Below are positions 9,115 through 16,653 of a stretch of DNA of 64,000 bases, in pieces (the stretch's first letter is position 1; every line of letters starts with the position of its first letter). The notes under the pieces were generated by a model. The model saw only the letters and a list, made by a program, of their open reading frames with translations, made no database searches and had not been told where the DNA came from. The stretch covers positions 238,105 through 302,104 of the forward strand of contig JBIQHJ010000001.1 in the NCBI GenBank assembly GCA_044508625.1, given 5' to 3'. The DNA comes from Castellaniella sp044508625 (GTDB lineage Bacteria; Pseudomonadota; Gammaproteobacteria; Burkholderiales; Burkholderiaceae_B). Both the position numbers and the translations under genes were made by a program.

Positions 9115-9912
9115 ATGAAGCTTCCCGCTCCACGCAAATCACATTGCCGCAATGGTGGGCCGTCGCTGGTCCGGAATCTGGCTCTGGCCTGCGCCCTGTA
9201 TTGTGCCGCAATGCCCGCCATGGCGCAGGATCTCCTGGTCTCGGCGGCGGCCAGCCTGACCAATGCCTTCAAGGACCTCGCCACCCGGTTCGAGGCGACC
9301 CACCCGGGCGTCAAGGTCCAGACCAATTTCGGCGCCTCCGACGTCGTCCTGCAGCAGATCGTCCAGGGCGCGCCCGCCGACGTCTTTGCCTCCGCCGACC
9401 AAAAGGCCATGGACCGGGCGGTCGAGGCCAAGGCCGTGGATCCCGCCACCCGGCGCGATTTCGTGCGCAACGAGGTGGTGCTGATCGTGCCCGCCGACAA
9501 TCCGGCCGGGATCGGCTCGCTCAAGGACCTGCACGGCGACCGGGCCAAGCGCGTGGCCTTCGGCAATCCGGCCTCGGTGCCGGTCGGCCGCTACACCCAG
9601 GCGGCGCTGGAGCGGTCCGGCGACTGGCAGGCGGTCCAGTCGCGCGAGATCCTCGGCCAGAACGTCCGGCAGGTCCTGAGCTACGTCGAGCGCGGCGAGG
9701 TCGACGCGGGCTTCGTGTTCGCCACCGACGCCGCCCTGATGAAGGACAAGGTCAAGGTCGTCCAGACGATCCAGACGCCGGTGCCCGTCGTCTACCCGAT
9801 CGCCCTGGTGCAGCGCGACGGCCGCGCGCCCGAGGCGCAGGCGTTCCTCGACTACGTGCTGTCCGACGCGGGCCAGTCGGTGCTGGCGAAATACGGTTTC
9901 GCCAAGCCGTGA
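9115..9912 (+). CDS. modA: Molybdate ABC transporter, periplasmic binding protein
   Basis: 265-residue periplasmic protein with a signal peptide ending near AMAQ. It then has the ModA hallmarks LLVSAAASLTNAFKDLATRFEATHPGV, VQGAPADVFASADQKAMD and FGNPASVPVGRYTQAAL. It captures molybdate (and usually tungstate) for ModBC. An AGGCAGAGG ribosome-binding region precedes the ATG, and a ModE-like box lies upstream. It probably supplies molybdenum to the hmfABC enzyme next door among others. Confidence 0.95.
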   Translation: MKLPAPRKSHCRNGGPSLVRNLALACALYCAAMPAMAQDLLVSAAASLTNAFKDLATRFEATHPGVKVQTNFGASDVVLQQIVQGAPADVFASADQKAMDRAVEAKAVDPATRRDFVRNEVVLIVPADNPAGIGSLKDLHGDRAKRVAFGNPASVPVGRYTQAALERSGDWQAVQSREILGQNVRQVLSYVERGEVDAGFVFATDAALMKDKVKVVQTIQTPVPVVYPIALVQRDGRAPEAQAFLDYVLSDAGQSVLAKYGFAKP

Positions 9913-10060
9913 TTCCGCGGGGTGGGCATGAGGCGGGGGCGTGCCGCCGCCCGCCGCCGGCGCCGTGCGTTCGCGGCGGCGGGTGGCCGGCGTCCGGCGG
10001 TATGTTGGCCGCGCGGCTGGAGTTCAGTGGCGGCGTGCCCGCCGCGGGAGCCGGATCGCC

Positions 10061-10747
10061 GTGAGCAGTGTCTGGATACCCCTGCTCCTGTCCCTCAAGG
10101 TGGCTGCCTGGGCGACCCTGCTGGCGACGGTGCTGGGCGTCGCGATGGCCTACGGGCTGTCGCTGTGGTCTTCGCGCTGGTGCGACCTGGTCGATGCGAT
10201 CCTGACGCTGCCCATGGTCCTGCCGCCGACGGTGACGGGCTATTACCTGCTGGTGCTGCTGGGGCGGCGCGGGTGGCTCGGCCCCTGGCTGGCCGACATG
10301 GGCATCGAACTGGTGTTCACCTGGCAGGGGGCGGTCGTGGCGGCCACGGTCGTGGCCTTTCCCATGGTGCTGAAGGCCGCGCGCGCCGCCTTCCTGGACG
10401 TGGACCACCGCCTCGAGCAGGCGGCCGCCGTCCTGGGCGTTTCCCCCTCGGCGGTGTTCTTCCGGGTCAGCCTGCCCCTGGCCGCCCGCGGCATCCTGGC
10501 GGGCGTGCTGCTGGCTTTCGCCCGGGCGCTGGGCGAGTTCGGCGCGACCCTGATGGTCGCAGGCAGCATCCCGGGGCGCACGCAGACCCTCTCGATCGCG
10601 ATCTACGAGGCCGTCCAGGCGGGCGAGGACGACTACGCCAACTTCCTCGTCCTGGTCACCTCCGCCACCTGCGTCGTCGCCCTGTGCCTGGCCGCATGGC
10701 TCGCGCCCGGCGCGAGCCGGCTGCGCAAGGAAAGGAGGTCCTCGTGA
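10061..10747 (+). CDS. modB: Molybdate ABC transporter, permease
   Basis: 228-residue inner-membrane protein with about five hydrophobic segments and the permease EAA loop (EQAAAVLGVSPSAVFFRVSLPLAARG). The segment RALGEFGATLMVAGSIPGRTQTL is diagnostic for ModB. I placed the start at the GTG giving VSSVWIPLLLSLK; longer in-frame versions add an Arg-rich stretch with no membrane character. The unusual 148-bp GC-rich gap after modA is otherwise empty. Confidence 0.92.
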   Translation: MSSVWIPLLLSLKVAAWATLLATVLGVAMAYGLSLWSSRWCDLVDAILTLPMVLPPTVTGYYLLVLLGRRGWLGPWLADMGIELVFTWQGAVVAATVVAFPMVLKAARAAFLDVDHRLEQAAAVLGVSPSAVFFRVSLPLAARGILAGVLLAFARALGEFGATLMVAGSIPGRTQTLSIAIYEAVQAGEDDYANFLVLVTSATCVVALCLAAWLAPGASRLRKERRSS

Positions 10748-10838
10748 GCCCGCGGTCGCGGAAGGGGATTCGCCTCGGGCGTGCGAATTGCGGAGAGATG
10801 TACGCCATGCGCCCGCGGCCTGCGGAAGGGAGTTCGCC

Positions 10839-11522
10839 GTGAGCCTGCGGGTCCAGATTCGCCGCCGCGTCGGCGGGGAGGCGGGCTTTGAACTGGACAT
10901 CGAGCTCGAGACCAACGCGCGGCGCATCGCGCTGTTCGGACCCTCGGGGGCCGGCAAGAGCCTGACCATGCAGGCCATCGCCGGCCTGCTGAAACCGGAC
11001 GAGGGCCGCATCGAGGTGGCGGGCAGGGTCCTGTTCGACAGCGCGCGTGGCATCGACGTCGCCCCGCGGGACCGGCGCCTCGCCTATCTGTTCCAGGACT
11101 ACGCCCTGTTCCCGCACCTGACGGTGCGCCAGAACATCGGCTTTGGCCTCACGCGCGGCTGGTTCAACCGGCATGGCCGCCGCCCGCTGCCCGCCTCCGC
11201 GCGGCGCTGGGTCGAGGCCTTCCATCTCGAGACCCTCCTGGATCACTATCCCGCGCAGTTGTCCGGCGGCCAGCGCCAGCGCGTGGCCCTGGCCCGCGCC
11301 CTGTCCACCGACCCGGGACTGATGCTGCTCGACGAGCCCCTGTCCGCGCTGGATGCGGGCCTGCGGACGCAGATGCGGCAGGAGCTCGCGCGGCTGCAGG
11401 CGCAGATCGACATCCCCACGGTGCTGATCACGCACGACCCGGGCGACGTGGAAGTCCTGGCGGACGAGGTCTTCCACATCGCCAAGGGCCGCATCCAGGG
11501 ACGCGAACTGGTCGCCCGGTGA
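10839..11522 (+). CDS. modC: Molybdate ABC transporter, ATP-binding protein without the usual C-terminal TOBE domain
   Basis: ABC ATPase with Walker A GPSGAGKSLT, signature LSGGQRQRVALARAL, Walker B LMLLDEPLSALD and the H-loop LITHDP. At 227 residues it ends right after the nucleotide-binding domain, whereas E. coli ModC is about 350 residues with a molybdate-sensing TOBE domain. The GTG start (VSLRVQIRR) has GGAAGGGAG upstream. Position after modAB fixes the assignment. Confidence 0.9.
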   Translation: MSLRVQIRRRVGGEAGFELDIELETNARRIALFGPSGAGKSLTMQAIAGLLKPDEGRIEVAGRVLFDSARGIDVAPRDRRLAYLFQDYALFPHLTVRQNIGFGLTRGWFNRHGRRPLPASARRWVEAFHLETLLDHYPAQLSGGQRQRVALARALSTDPGLMLLDEPLSALDAGLRTQMRQELARLQAQIDIPTVLITHDPGDVEVLADEVFHIAKGRIQGRELVAR

Positions 11523-11671
11523 TGTGTCCTGGGCGGTTCAGACGTGTGAACTGGCCGTTCGGTGCGGCGTCCCAGCCGGCTCGGCGCGTAAACAGATCAC
11601 CCACTGGCAGCATCCCGGGCTATTCGGGCGCGTAAGCTTCCTGTCTGACGGGGACGTCCCGGGCGGTTGGC

Positions 11672-12235
11672 TCAGGCGCGCATGAGCGCCTTCATCTCGT
11701 CGGCCAGTGTCAGGAGCTGCCGGGCCGTGACTTTGGTGAACCGCCGCATGTCCTCGTCGACCCATTCCGAGCGCAGGATCCAGCCGTCGGCCTCCTGGCT
11801 GACGAAGCCCCGCTCGTCCAGGCGCTTGAGCTTGCGCCGGATGGTTTCCCGAGGCAGGCGCGAGATCTGCTCCAGGTCGCGCAGCCGCATCGGCTTCAGT
11901 CCGCCGACGGTGGGCGCCGGCCCGTGCGCCTCGGCGCCCGGATGGGGCAGCGGAAGGTGCGGCGCGACGTTCAGGTGCGAGAGCAGGCCGAGGATGATCA
12001 GCGATTCCATGTCGAGCTCCAGCATCCGGGCGGAGCGCAGCATGTGATCGATGAGGAATCGGTTCATCATCATCGATATGGACGGGAACATGCGATCGAA
12101 GGCCCGATCGAAGCGGTCGGCGGCGCTTTCGGCCGCGGGGTCTTCAGCCGCAGGATCTTTGTCCACGGCGGTGCCCGCCTCCGTATCTCGGGGCGTGCCC
12201 ATTTCTTTTTCCTGGGTGTCGGGACGGATCGCCAT
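11672..12235 (-). CDS. Helix-turn-helix protein of unknown target
   Basis: 187-residue protein starting MAIRPDTQEKEMG, supported by GAAGGA before the ATG. The first 50 residues are acidic and low in complexity (DPAAEDPAAESAADRFD). The C-terminal part resembles a Crp-type or winged HTH (LRDLEQISRLPRETIRRKLKRLDERGFV), followed by a short helical tail. It is convergent with modC and lies downstream of a small membrane protein gene on the same strand. The 149 bp between it and modC hold short inverted repeats but no gene. I do not recognise a named family, and no sensor domain is visible. Confidence 0.6.
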   Translation of the reverse strand: MAIRPDTQEKEMGTPRDTEAGTAVDKDPAAEDPAAESAADRFDRAFDRMFPSISMMMNRFLIDHMLRSARMLELDMESLIILGLLSHLNVAPHLPLPHPGAEAHGPAPTVGGLKPMRLRDLEQISRLPRETIRRKLKRLDERGFVSQEADGWILRSEWVDEDMRRFTKVTARQLLTLADEMKALMRA

Positions 12236-12284
12236 GCCGTCCTTCACTCGGCGGGCCGCGCGTCGGTGCAGCGCCATGCCGCCC

Positions 12285-12797
12285 TCACCAGGCCGGCCGC
12301 GCGCCGATGTGGCGGGAGACGTAGCCCGAATATGCGCCTCGCACCGCCACGGAAAGATAGGCGGTGATCGCGGCGGTCAGCGCCGCCACCAGGATCGTGG
12401 CGGCTGCGGCGGTGATCTCGGCATGGCCGACCACCTTTTGCCACAAGACTCCCGCCGACACCGATATCGCGAACAGGGCGAGGCTGTTCCGGACCGCTAC
12501 GGCGAGGGCATGCCTCGCCGCCGACGAGAACGTCACCGGCGACCAGCCCCGATGGTTCCGGTACTCTTGCGCGTAGCGGATCAGCGTGATGATGAAGGCC
12601 GAGACCGTCATCGACGCGATCGCCAATCCCACGGCGGTGCCCGACCCCGTCGATATGCTGTCCGATGTGAGAAGAATCGTGTCGTGGCCGCCGAGCCAGT
12701 AGTGCCCCGCCGCGAGGGTGATCAGGAGGGTGGCCATTCCTATGGCGTAGCTTTGTTGAAAGGGGGTCGGCATGGAGCATCCACGGGTAGTGCGCAT
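12285..12797 (-). CDS. Small integral membrane protein of unknown function
   Basis: About 170 residues starting MRTTRGCSMPTPFQQ, chosen for the AAGGA upstream; ATG 12830 and 12773 are alternatives. Four hydrophobic segments can be seen (YAIGMATLLITLAAGHYWL; SGTAVGLAIASMTVSAFIITL; LALFAISVSAGVLW; AATILVAALTAAITAYL). No catalytic motif is visible. It is followed on the same strand by the HTH gene 50 bp away, so the pair may be co-transcribed. Confidence 0.6.
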   Translation of the reverse strand: MRTTRGCSMPTPFQQSYAIGMATLLITLAAGHYWLGGHDTILLTSDSISTGSGTAVGLAIASMTVSAFIITLIRYAQEYRNHRGWSPVTFSSAARHALAVAVRNSLALFAISVSAGVLWQKVVGHAEITAAAATILVAALTAAITAYLSVAVRGAYSGYVSRHIGARPAW

Positions 12798-12927
12798 GAT
12801 TGGATCCTTGTAGTCGAAATGCCAGGCCATGATAGCGGACGCAAGCGGCCCGTAGACCCTCGATGCGAGGAAGTTCGCCCAAAATGGGCGGGAGCGCCGA
12901 AAGCCTGCTCCGGCGTGCCTGGCGGCC

Positions 12928-13740
12928 CTAATCCAGCGTGCCCAGCAGCACGTCGGAAGCCTTGAAGAGCGCGGCGATCTCCTGGCCCTCGGCCAGCTCC
13001 ATGGCGTCCAGATCATCGGCGCTCAGGGTGGCGACGATGCGGGTGTTCGGCCCGACGTCCACGCTGACCTCGGCCTGGAGCTTGCCCGCCGTGATCCTGG
13101 ATATCGTGCCGCCCAACTGGTTGCGGGCCGACAGCCGCGTGCCGGGCCCGAGCCGTGCCAGCATGACGGCCGGCGCCTTGATGAACGCCAGGGCGCGGCG
13201 GCCCTCGTGCAGCCCCAGGGCGACCGTGCTCTCATGTGTGATGAGGGCCACGATCGGCAGCCCCTCGGCCGTCTCCAGCGTGATCTCGTCGTTGATCTCG
13301 CCCAGGACGATGCGCCGGATGGTTCCCAGCAGCCGGTTGCGCGCCGAGGTCTGGACCATCATGTACTGCAGCAGTTCGAGATTGCGCGGCGCGTCCGGCC
13401 CGAAGCGCGCCAGCACGTCCATGAACCGCTGGTGCTCCTGGCGGATGCGCCCGTACCATTCCACGAGGTCGCGCGCCCGCTGGGTGAGCGTGGCGCCCCC
13501 GCCGCGCTTGCCGCCCGTCACGCGCTCGACCAAGGGGCTGTCGGCGAGGTTGTTCATCGTGTCCACCGCGTCCCAGGCAGCCTTGTAGCTCAGGCCCACC
13601 TTGCGCGCCGCGGCGCTGATCGAGCCCTCGGTGCCGATGGCCTCCAGCAGCGCCATGCGGCGCTCTGTGCCCCAGTTCTGCTCCTGGCTGCGCAGGGTCA
13701 GTGAGGTCGTGAGCTCGGGAGGGGTGGAGGCGGGGATCAT
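12928..13740 (-). CDS. modE: Molybdate-responsive transcriptional regulator ModE
   Basis: 270-residue protein with an N-terminal LysR-like winged HTH (ALLEAIGTEGSISAAARKVGLSYKAAWDAVDTMNN...) and the ModE signature GGKRGGGATLTQRARDLV. Two tandem Mop/TOBE molybdate-binding domains follow (ARNRLLGTIRRIVLGEINDEITLE and SARNQLGGTISRITAGKLQAEVSV). With molybdate bound it should repress modABC. Only 16 bp separate its ATG from the stop of the ATPase gene upstream on the same strand, and no obvious Shine-Dalgarno is seen. Confidence 0.95.
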   Translation of the reverse strand: MIPASTPPELTTSLTLRSQEQNWGTERRMALLEAIGTEGSISAAARKVGLSYKAAWDAVDTMNNLADSPLVERVTGGKRGGGATLTQRARDLVEWYGRIRQEHQRFMDVLARFGPDAPRNLELLQYMMVQTSARNRLLGTIRRIVLGEINDEITLETAEGLPIVALITHESTVALGLHEGRRALAFIKAPAVMLARLGPGTRLSARNQLGGTISRITAGKLQAEVSVDVGPNTRIVATLSADDLDAMELAEGQEIAALFKASDVLLGTLD

Positions 13741-13756
13741 GGCAGATATTGAGGTT

Positions 13757-15100
13757 TCAAGTGGATTTTTGAGTCAGAAATGATTCTATCTGTTGCGAAA
13801 ATGCGTTGATTGCAGCAGGGCATGTTCCGCATAGGAATTCGTAAGCTTGTTCCCGAGACATGACTTTGTATCGCTGGAGCTCATTGAATAGAGATTTTGG
13901 GTTCACATACCTTACACCCGCAGGTAGTTTATAAGGAAAATGGGGAAGTTCATAGTGTTCCAGAATTGCATGTTCGACATTTCTGAAAGGGATGTAGTGG
14001 ACAGCATCCATCCCACGAGTCAGGCGTTTGTTGGCCTGATCACCGTCCAGTATGGCGATGACGTCCTCTGCCGGAGCGAGGAATTGTTCCTTCTCGTTTC
14101 TTTTCATCAGGTCGATCACATTTCCGGCGCCTCCCACGTAGATGATTTTATGGCTGTAGAAGCGAACCTTTGAACAATATCGACCGATGACATACTCGAT
14201 GAAACCTTGTAGCTGGCCATCCTCGGTCAGAATATATTTGTCCCATCCGATGAATCCGAAAAGCCTGCTGCGGACATAATTGTAGGAAGCCGCAAAGGGT
14301 TGAATGATGCCATTTCTTTCCTCCATGTAAAAGAGCTCATCCTCTGCGAGGGTGCGCATCATGGCGAGGGAATGGGTAGTAAAGACGATGTTTGTTCCAT
14401 ACTGGGCACAAAAACGCCGGAGGTGCTTGATCAAGTGCACTTGGGCGGCTGCGTCCAATGAAATGTCTATCTCATCTACAATGATCAGCTTGCGCCTGTT
14501 TCTGATCTTTCGATACAGGTTGATTATAAAATATTCACCGGAACTCAGATGATCTTCTCGGATATATCTGTTTTCCGCCTGAGGGATGCAGAAATAGGAA
14601 GTTCCGCGCGCTTTGACTTCGACGAGATCATCGAATTTTCTGTTGCCGTATACTTCAGCCATGAAGACTATCAATTCATCGGGTCTTTGGTACTGCTCCA
14701 GCACGATTGCCCGGCGTATTTCAAAGTCCGCATTGCTGATTTCCTGAAAGAAGTTGAATCTATGTCCATATGGAATAGGCAGTTCGGCATCCACCTGTGA
14801 TCTCTCCGCGCCAGGAATTGCGATGTGGCAGTTCAGGGATTTCAGGTTTTCATCATATATGAAGGAGTAAGTTTTTCCTTCTATGGAATATGTTATTGAG
14901 CTGTCGGGGCCGAAGGCCTGGACTTGTGTTGTCTTGGCAAACGTGTCTGCGGTATGGAAATTTCGTATCGCCTTGATCAAGGTTGTTTTTCCAATCCCAT
15001 TCCTGCCGACGATGCACATCAATCCATGCCGACTGGTATCGATTCGAAAGATGGCGTTCCGAATGTGTTGAACGTTTTGGATATCGACTGAAAACAGCAT
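13757..15100 (-). CDS. SMC/OLD-like ATPase with a C-terminal TOPRIM-like nuclease domain (retron-type effector candidate)
   Basis: 447 residues. Walker A GRNGIGKTT is at 32-40, the ABC-type signature LSSGE at 185-189, Walker B KLIIVDEID at 204-212 and the switch histidine TTHS at 241-244. The C-terminal third has TOPRIM-like features: KYILTEDGQ with Glu293, then AILDGDQANK with the DxD pair Asp352/Asp354. This is the layout of OLD-family nucleases and of ATPase-TOPRIM effectors encoded with retrons. It begins 10 bp after the reverse transcriptase stop, so the two form an operon. Base composition is much AT-richer than the flanking genes, indicating transfer. The effector role is inferred; ATPase and TOPRIM motifs are seen directly. 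Confidence 0.85.
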   Translation of the reverse strand: MLFSVDIQNVQHIRNAIFRIDTSRHGLMCIVGRNGIGKTTLIKAIRNFHTADTFAKTTQVQAFGPDSSITYSIEGKTYSFIYDENLKSLNCHIAIPGAERSQVDAELPIPYGHRFNFFQEISNADFEIRRAIVLEQYQRPDELIVFMAEVYGNRKFDDLVEVKARGTSYFCIPQAENRYIREDHLSSGEYFIINLYRKIRNRRKLIIVDEIDISLDAAAQVHLIKHLRRFCAQYGTNIVFTTHSLAMMRTLAEDELFYMEERNGIIQPFAASYNYVRSRLFGFIGWDKYILTEDGQLQGFIEYVIGRYCSKVRFYSHKIIYVGGAGNVIDLMKRNEKEQFLAPAEDVIAILDGDQANKRLTRGMDAVHYIPFRNVEHAILEHYELPHFPYKLPAGVRYVNPKSLFNELQRYKVMSREQAYEFLCGTCPAAINAFSQQIESFLTQKST

Positions 15101-15110
15101 GAACAGTGGC

Positions 15111-16064
15111 CTAACGCTTTCCTGTGTCCCGCATGAGCGTATCGATGGTGGTGATTCCGTATTTCTTTCGGAGCTTGTCTAGATAGGCCCTGTCTACTGT
15201 ATTGACATAGTTGAGATAGCCGGAAATTTTAGTGAGACCGTCCTCGAATTTTCCATGGCTTTTGTCGAGGAACTTTTCGTGATCTTTCAAATAAAAATGA
15301 ATCAGTACCTCAAGATTTGACTTGAATTTTGAATCGACCGATACCTGTCCATTAGGCAAGACGACCATGCCGAGAAGCTTGATCTTTCCTCCTTTGTTTA
15401 GAAGCCGGCTTTTCTTTCTGTTGATGGACAGTTTCCCACCGAAGCATTCGTCTAATATGCTGTTCACAGTATTTTCGATGTCTGCGAGCCCGAGAGTGCC
15501 GGTTCCGGAAATGATGATATCGTCTGAATATCTCGTCAGAATCAGGCCGTGGGTTTGACAGTACTTCATTAGCCGGTTATCGAAATCGTATAGACAGGCA
15601 TTGCTGATCGGCGGCGAGGTGGAGAAACCAATGGGCAGGGCGTCGTCCACGATCATCAGCTCGAGTAGCCTGCCGATATGGTCGTTCAGATCGAGGATGG
15701 GTGTGCTATCTGCGCTATGCTCGATGGTGGTTTTTACGATCGCCGAGTCCAGGCTTCCAAAAAAATGGGCGATGTCCGTATGATAAAAAACCTTGCTTTC
15801 CCGATGTTTGGCGACGGCATCGTAAGGGCTGACACCCCTTCTGTAGGAAAAAACGACTTCGGTATTGGTTTGTAGGTAGTCGAGCAGAAAGAGCCTGATG
15901 AATGAGTGGTAGATTTTTAGTTGTTTGTCGGGGGCAAAGACCTTTCTTTCCTTGATTATGTTGACAGTGTAGTGATCCGTCACTGGCTCTTTCAGGAAGT
16001 CCGTAAAGGCATGCCTGCCATGATACATGGCATCAAATAACACTTGTAGTGGCTTTCGAATCAT
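15111..16064 (-). CDS. Retron-like reverse transcriptase
   Basis: 317 residues from the ATG; a GTG 12 bp upstream is also possible, and neither start has a good ribosome-binding site. Reverse transcriptase motifs in order are YHTDIAHFFGSL (first catalytic Asp, about 97), LPIGFSTSPPISNA (143-156) and RYSDDIIISG with the YxDD pair at 179-182. The segment KLLGMVV (about 229-235) sits where canonical retron RTs carry VTG. No maturase, endonuclease or integrase domain is present, arguing against a group II intron. Low GC content and pairing with an ATPase-TOPRIM gene point to a defence retron. Other defence-associated RT classes are the main alternative. Confidence 0.88.
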   Translation of the reverse strand: MIRKPLQVLFDAMYHGRHAFTDFLKEPVTDHYTVNIIKERKVFAPDKQLKIYHSFIRLFLLDYLQTNTEVVFSYRRGVSPYDAVAKHRESKVFYHTDIAHFFGSLDSAIVKTTIEHSADSTPILDLNDHIGRLLELMIVDDALPIGFSTSPPISNACLYDFDNRLMKYCQTHGLILTRYSDDIIISGTGTLGLADIENTVNSILDECFGGKLSINRKKSRLLNKGGKIKLLGMVVLPNGQVSVDSKFKSNLEVLIHFYLKDHEKFLDKSHGKFEDGLTKISGYLNYVNTVDRAYLDKLRKKYGITTIDTLMRDTGKR

Positions 16065-16109
16065 GGGCGGGAGCACACTGACGGTTTACGGCAAATTTTT
16101 AATTTTTTG

Positions 16110-16337
16110 GCCAGCGGCAGGGAGCGTCATTGGCCAGATGCAGTATGGCCGCTTGCTGGCAGATAGATAATTGTGGGAATTACTGAGATAGGCGGGAACC
16201 ATGAGCCCGCCATGGCGGCGAACATCGTTCGGCGAACGCTTACTTACCGCGGCATGCCCCCGGAAAAGGGAACGCATGCCGCTGAAGTAACTGGCTAATG
16301 GCCTGTAGAGGTCGGCATGAATGACCGGAGATGCTCC
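16110..16337 (-). ncRNA. Candidate retron msr-msd RNA: hairpin-rich leader upstream of the reverse transcriptase
   Basis: The roughly 460 bp between the RT and ffs hold no credible gene, but this part is full of inverted repeats. Read in the RT direction they are: a 15-bp stem 16240-16290 (6 bp plus 9 bp GCGGCATGC/GCATGCCGC with a small internal loop); a 5-bp triloop stem 16226-16238; GGCGGG/CCCGCC with a 9-nt loop at 16191-16211; and a bulged stem 16110-16160. Two long-range pairings could close the RNA as a1/a2: 16121-16131 with 16320-16337 (11 bp with a 7-nt bulge) or 16128-16137 with 16291-16300 (9 of 10 bp). The branching guanosine and exact ends cannot be fixed by eye. The assignment is inference from position and structure. 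Confidence 0.4.
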
Positions 16338-16516
16338 TGGTCGCCAACATACGCAGATTGTATTCGAGTTCTAGGACCATGAGAAGGGGAAGGGGCCGTA
16401 TGCGCGGTCGCCCCGATGTCGTGGTGGGAAAGGGATGTCATGGTCATGTGGGCGCCGCGCTTGCGGGACTGGAGAGGCGCTCGAGCGATCTTCGCAGCGT
16501 GGAAGAAAACTCCTGT

Positions 16517-16522
16517 TAGAAT
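16517..16522 (+). promoter_or_regulatory. -10 element (TAGAAT) of the SRP RNA gene
   Basis: TAGAAT lies six bases before the predicted 5' end of the 4.5S RNA, the expected spacing for a sigma-70 start. I see no good -35 match at 16-18 bp. Confidence 0.55.
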
Positions 16523-16528
16523 GACAGA

Positions 16529-16623
16529 GGCGGGCCCCTTCGCATGGTTCGGCGGTGAACCTGGTCAGGTCGGGAACGAAGCAGCCACAGCCGCGCGGAA
16601 CCAGTGCCGAAGTCAGGCTCGCC
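16529..16623 (+). ncRNA. ffs: Signal recognition particle 4.5S RNA
   Basis: Small bacterial SRP RNA of about 95 nt. The universally conserved core GGUCAGGU...GGAA...GAAGCAGCC is at 16563-16586 (apical loop and the asymmetric internal loop bound by Ffh). The ends pair perfectly over 8 bp (GGCGGGCC with GGCUCGCC), which sets the boundaries, and a TTTTCCTT tract follows. Its place just upstream of dnaX is the usual one in many Burkholderiales. The RNA targets nascent membrane proteins to FtsY/SecYEG. Confidence 0.95.
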
Positions 16624-16653
16624 TTTTCCTTCGACCATGATTGCGGCTTATCC

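Noticed and set aside
15111..16064. Group II intron or diversity-generating retroelement
   Set aside because: No maturase/endonuclease domain, no intron domain V-like hairpin noticed, no template/variable repeat or target gene; the ATPase-TOPRIM partner argues for a defence system.
16086..16277. 63-codon minus-strand open frame between the RT and ffs
   Set aside because: It lies across the hairpin-rich leader, has no ribosome-binding site and no protein-like composition; the RNA structure explains the sequence better.
16331..16640. Short plus-strand open frames overlapping the SRP RNA
   Set aside because: They run through the conserved ffs core and have no support as proteins.
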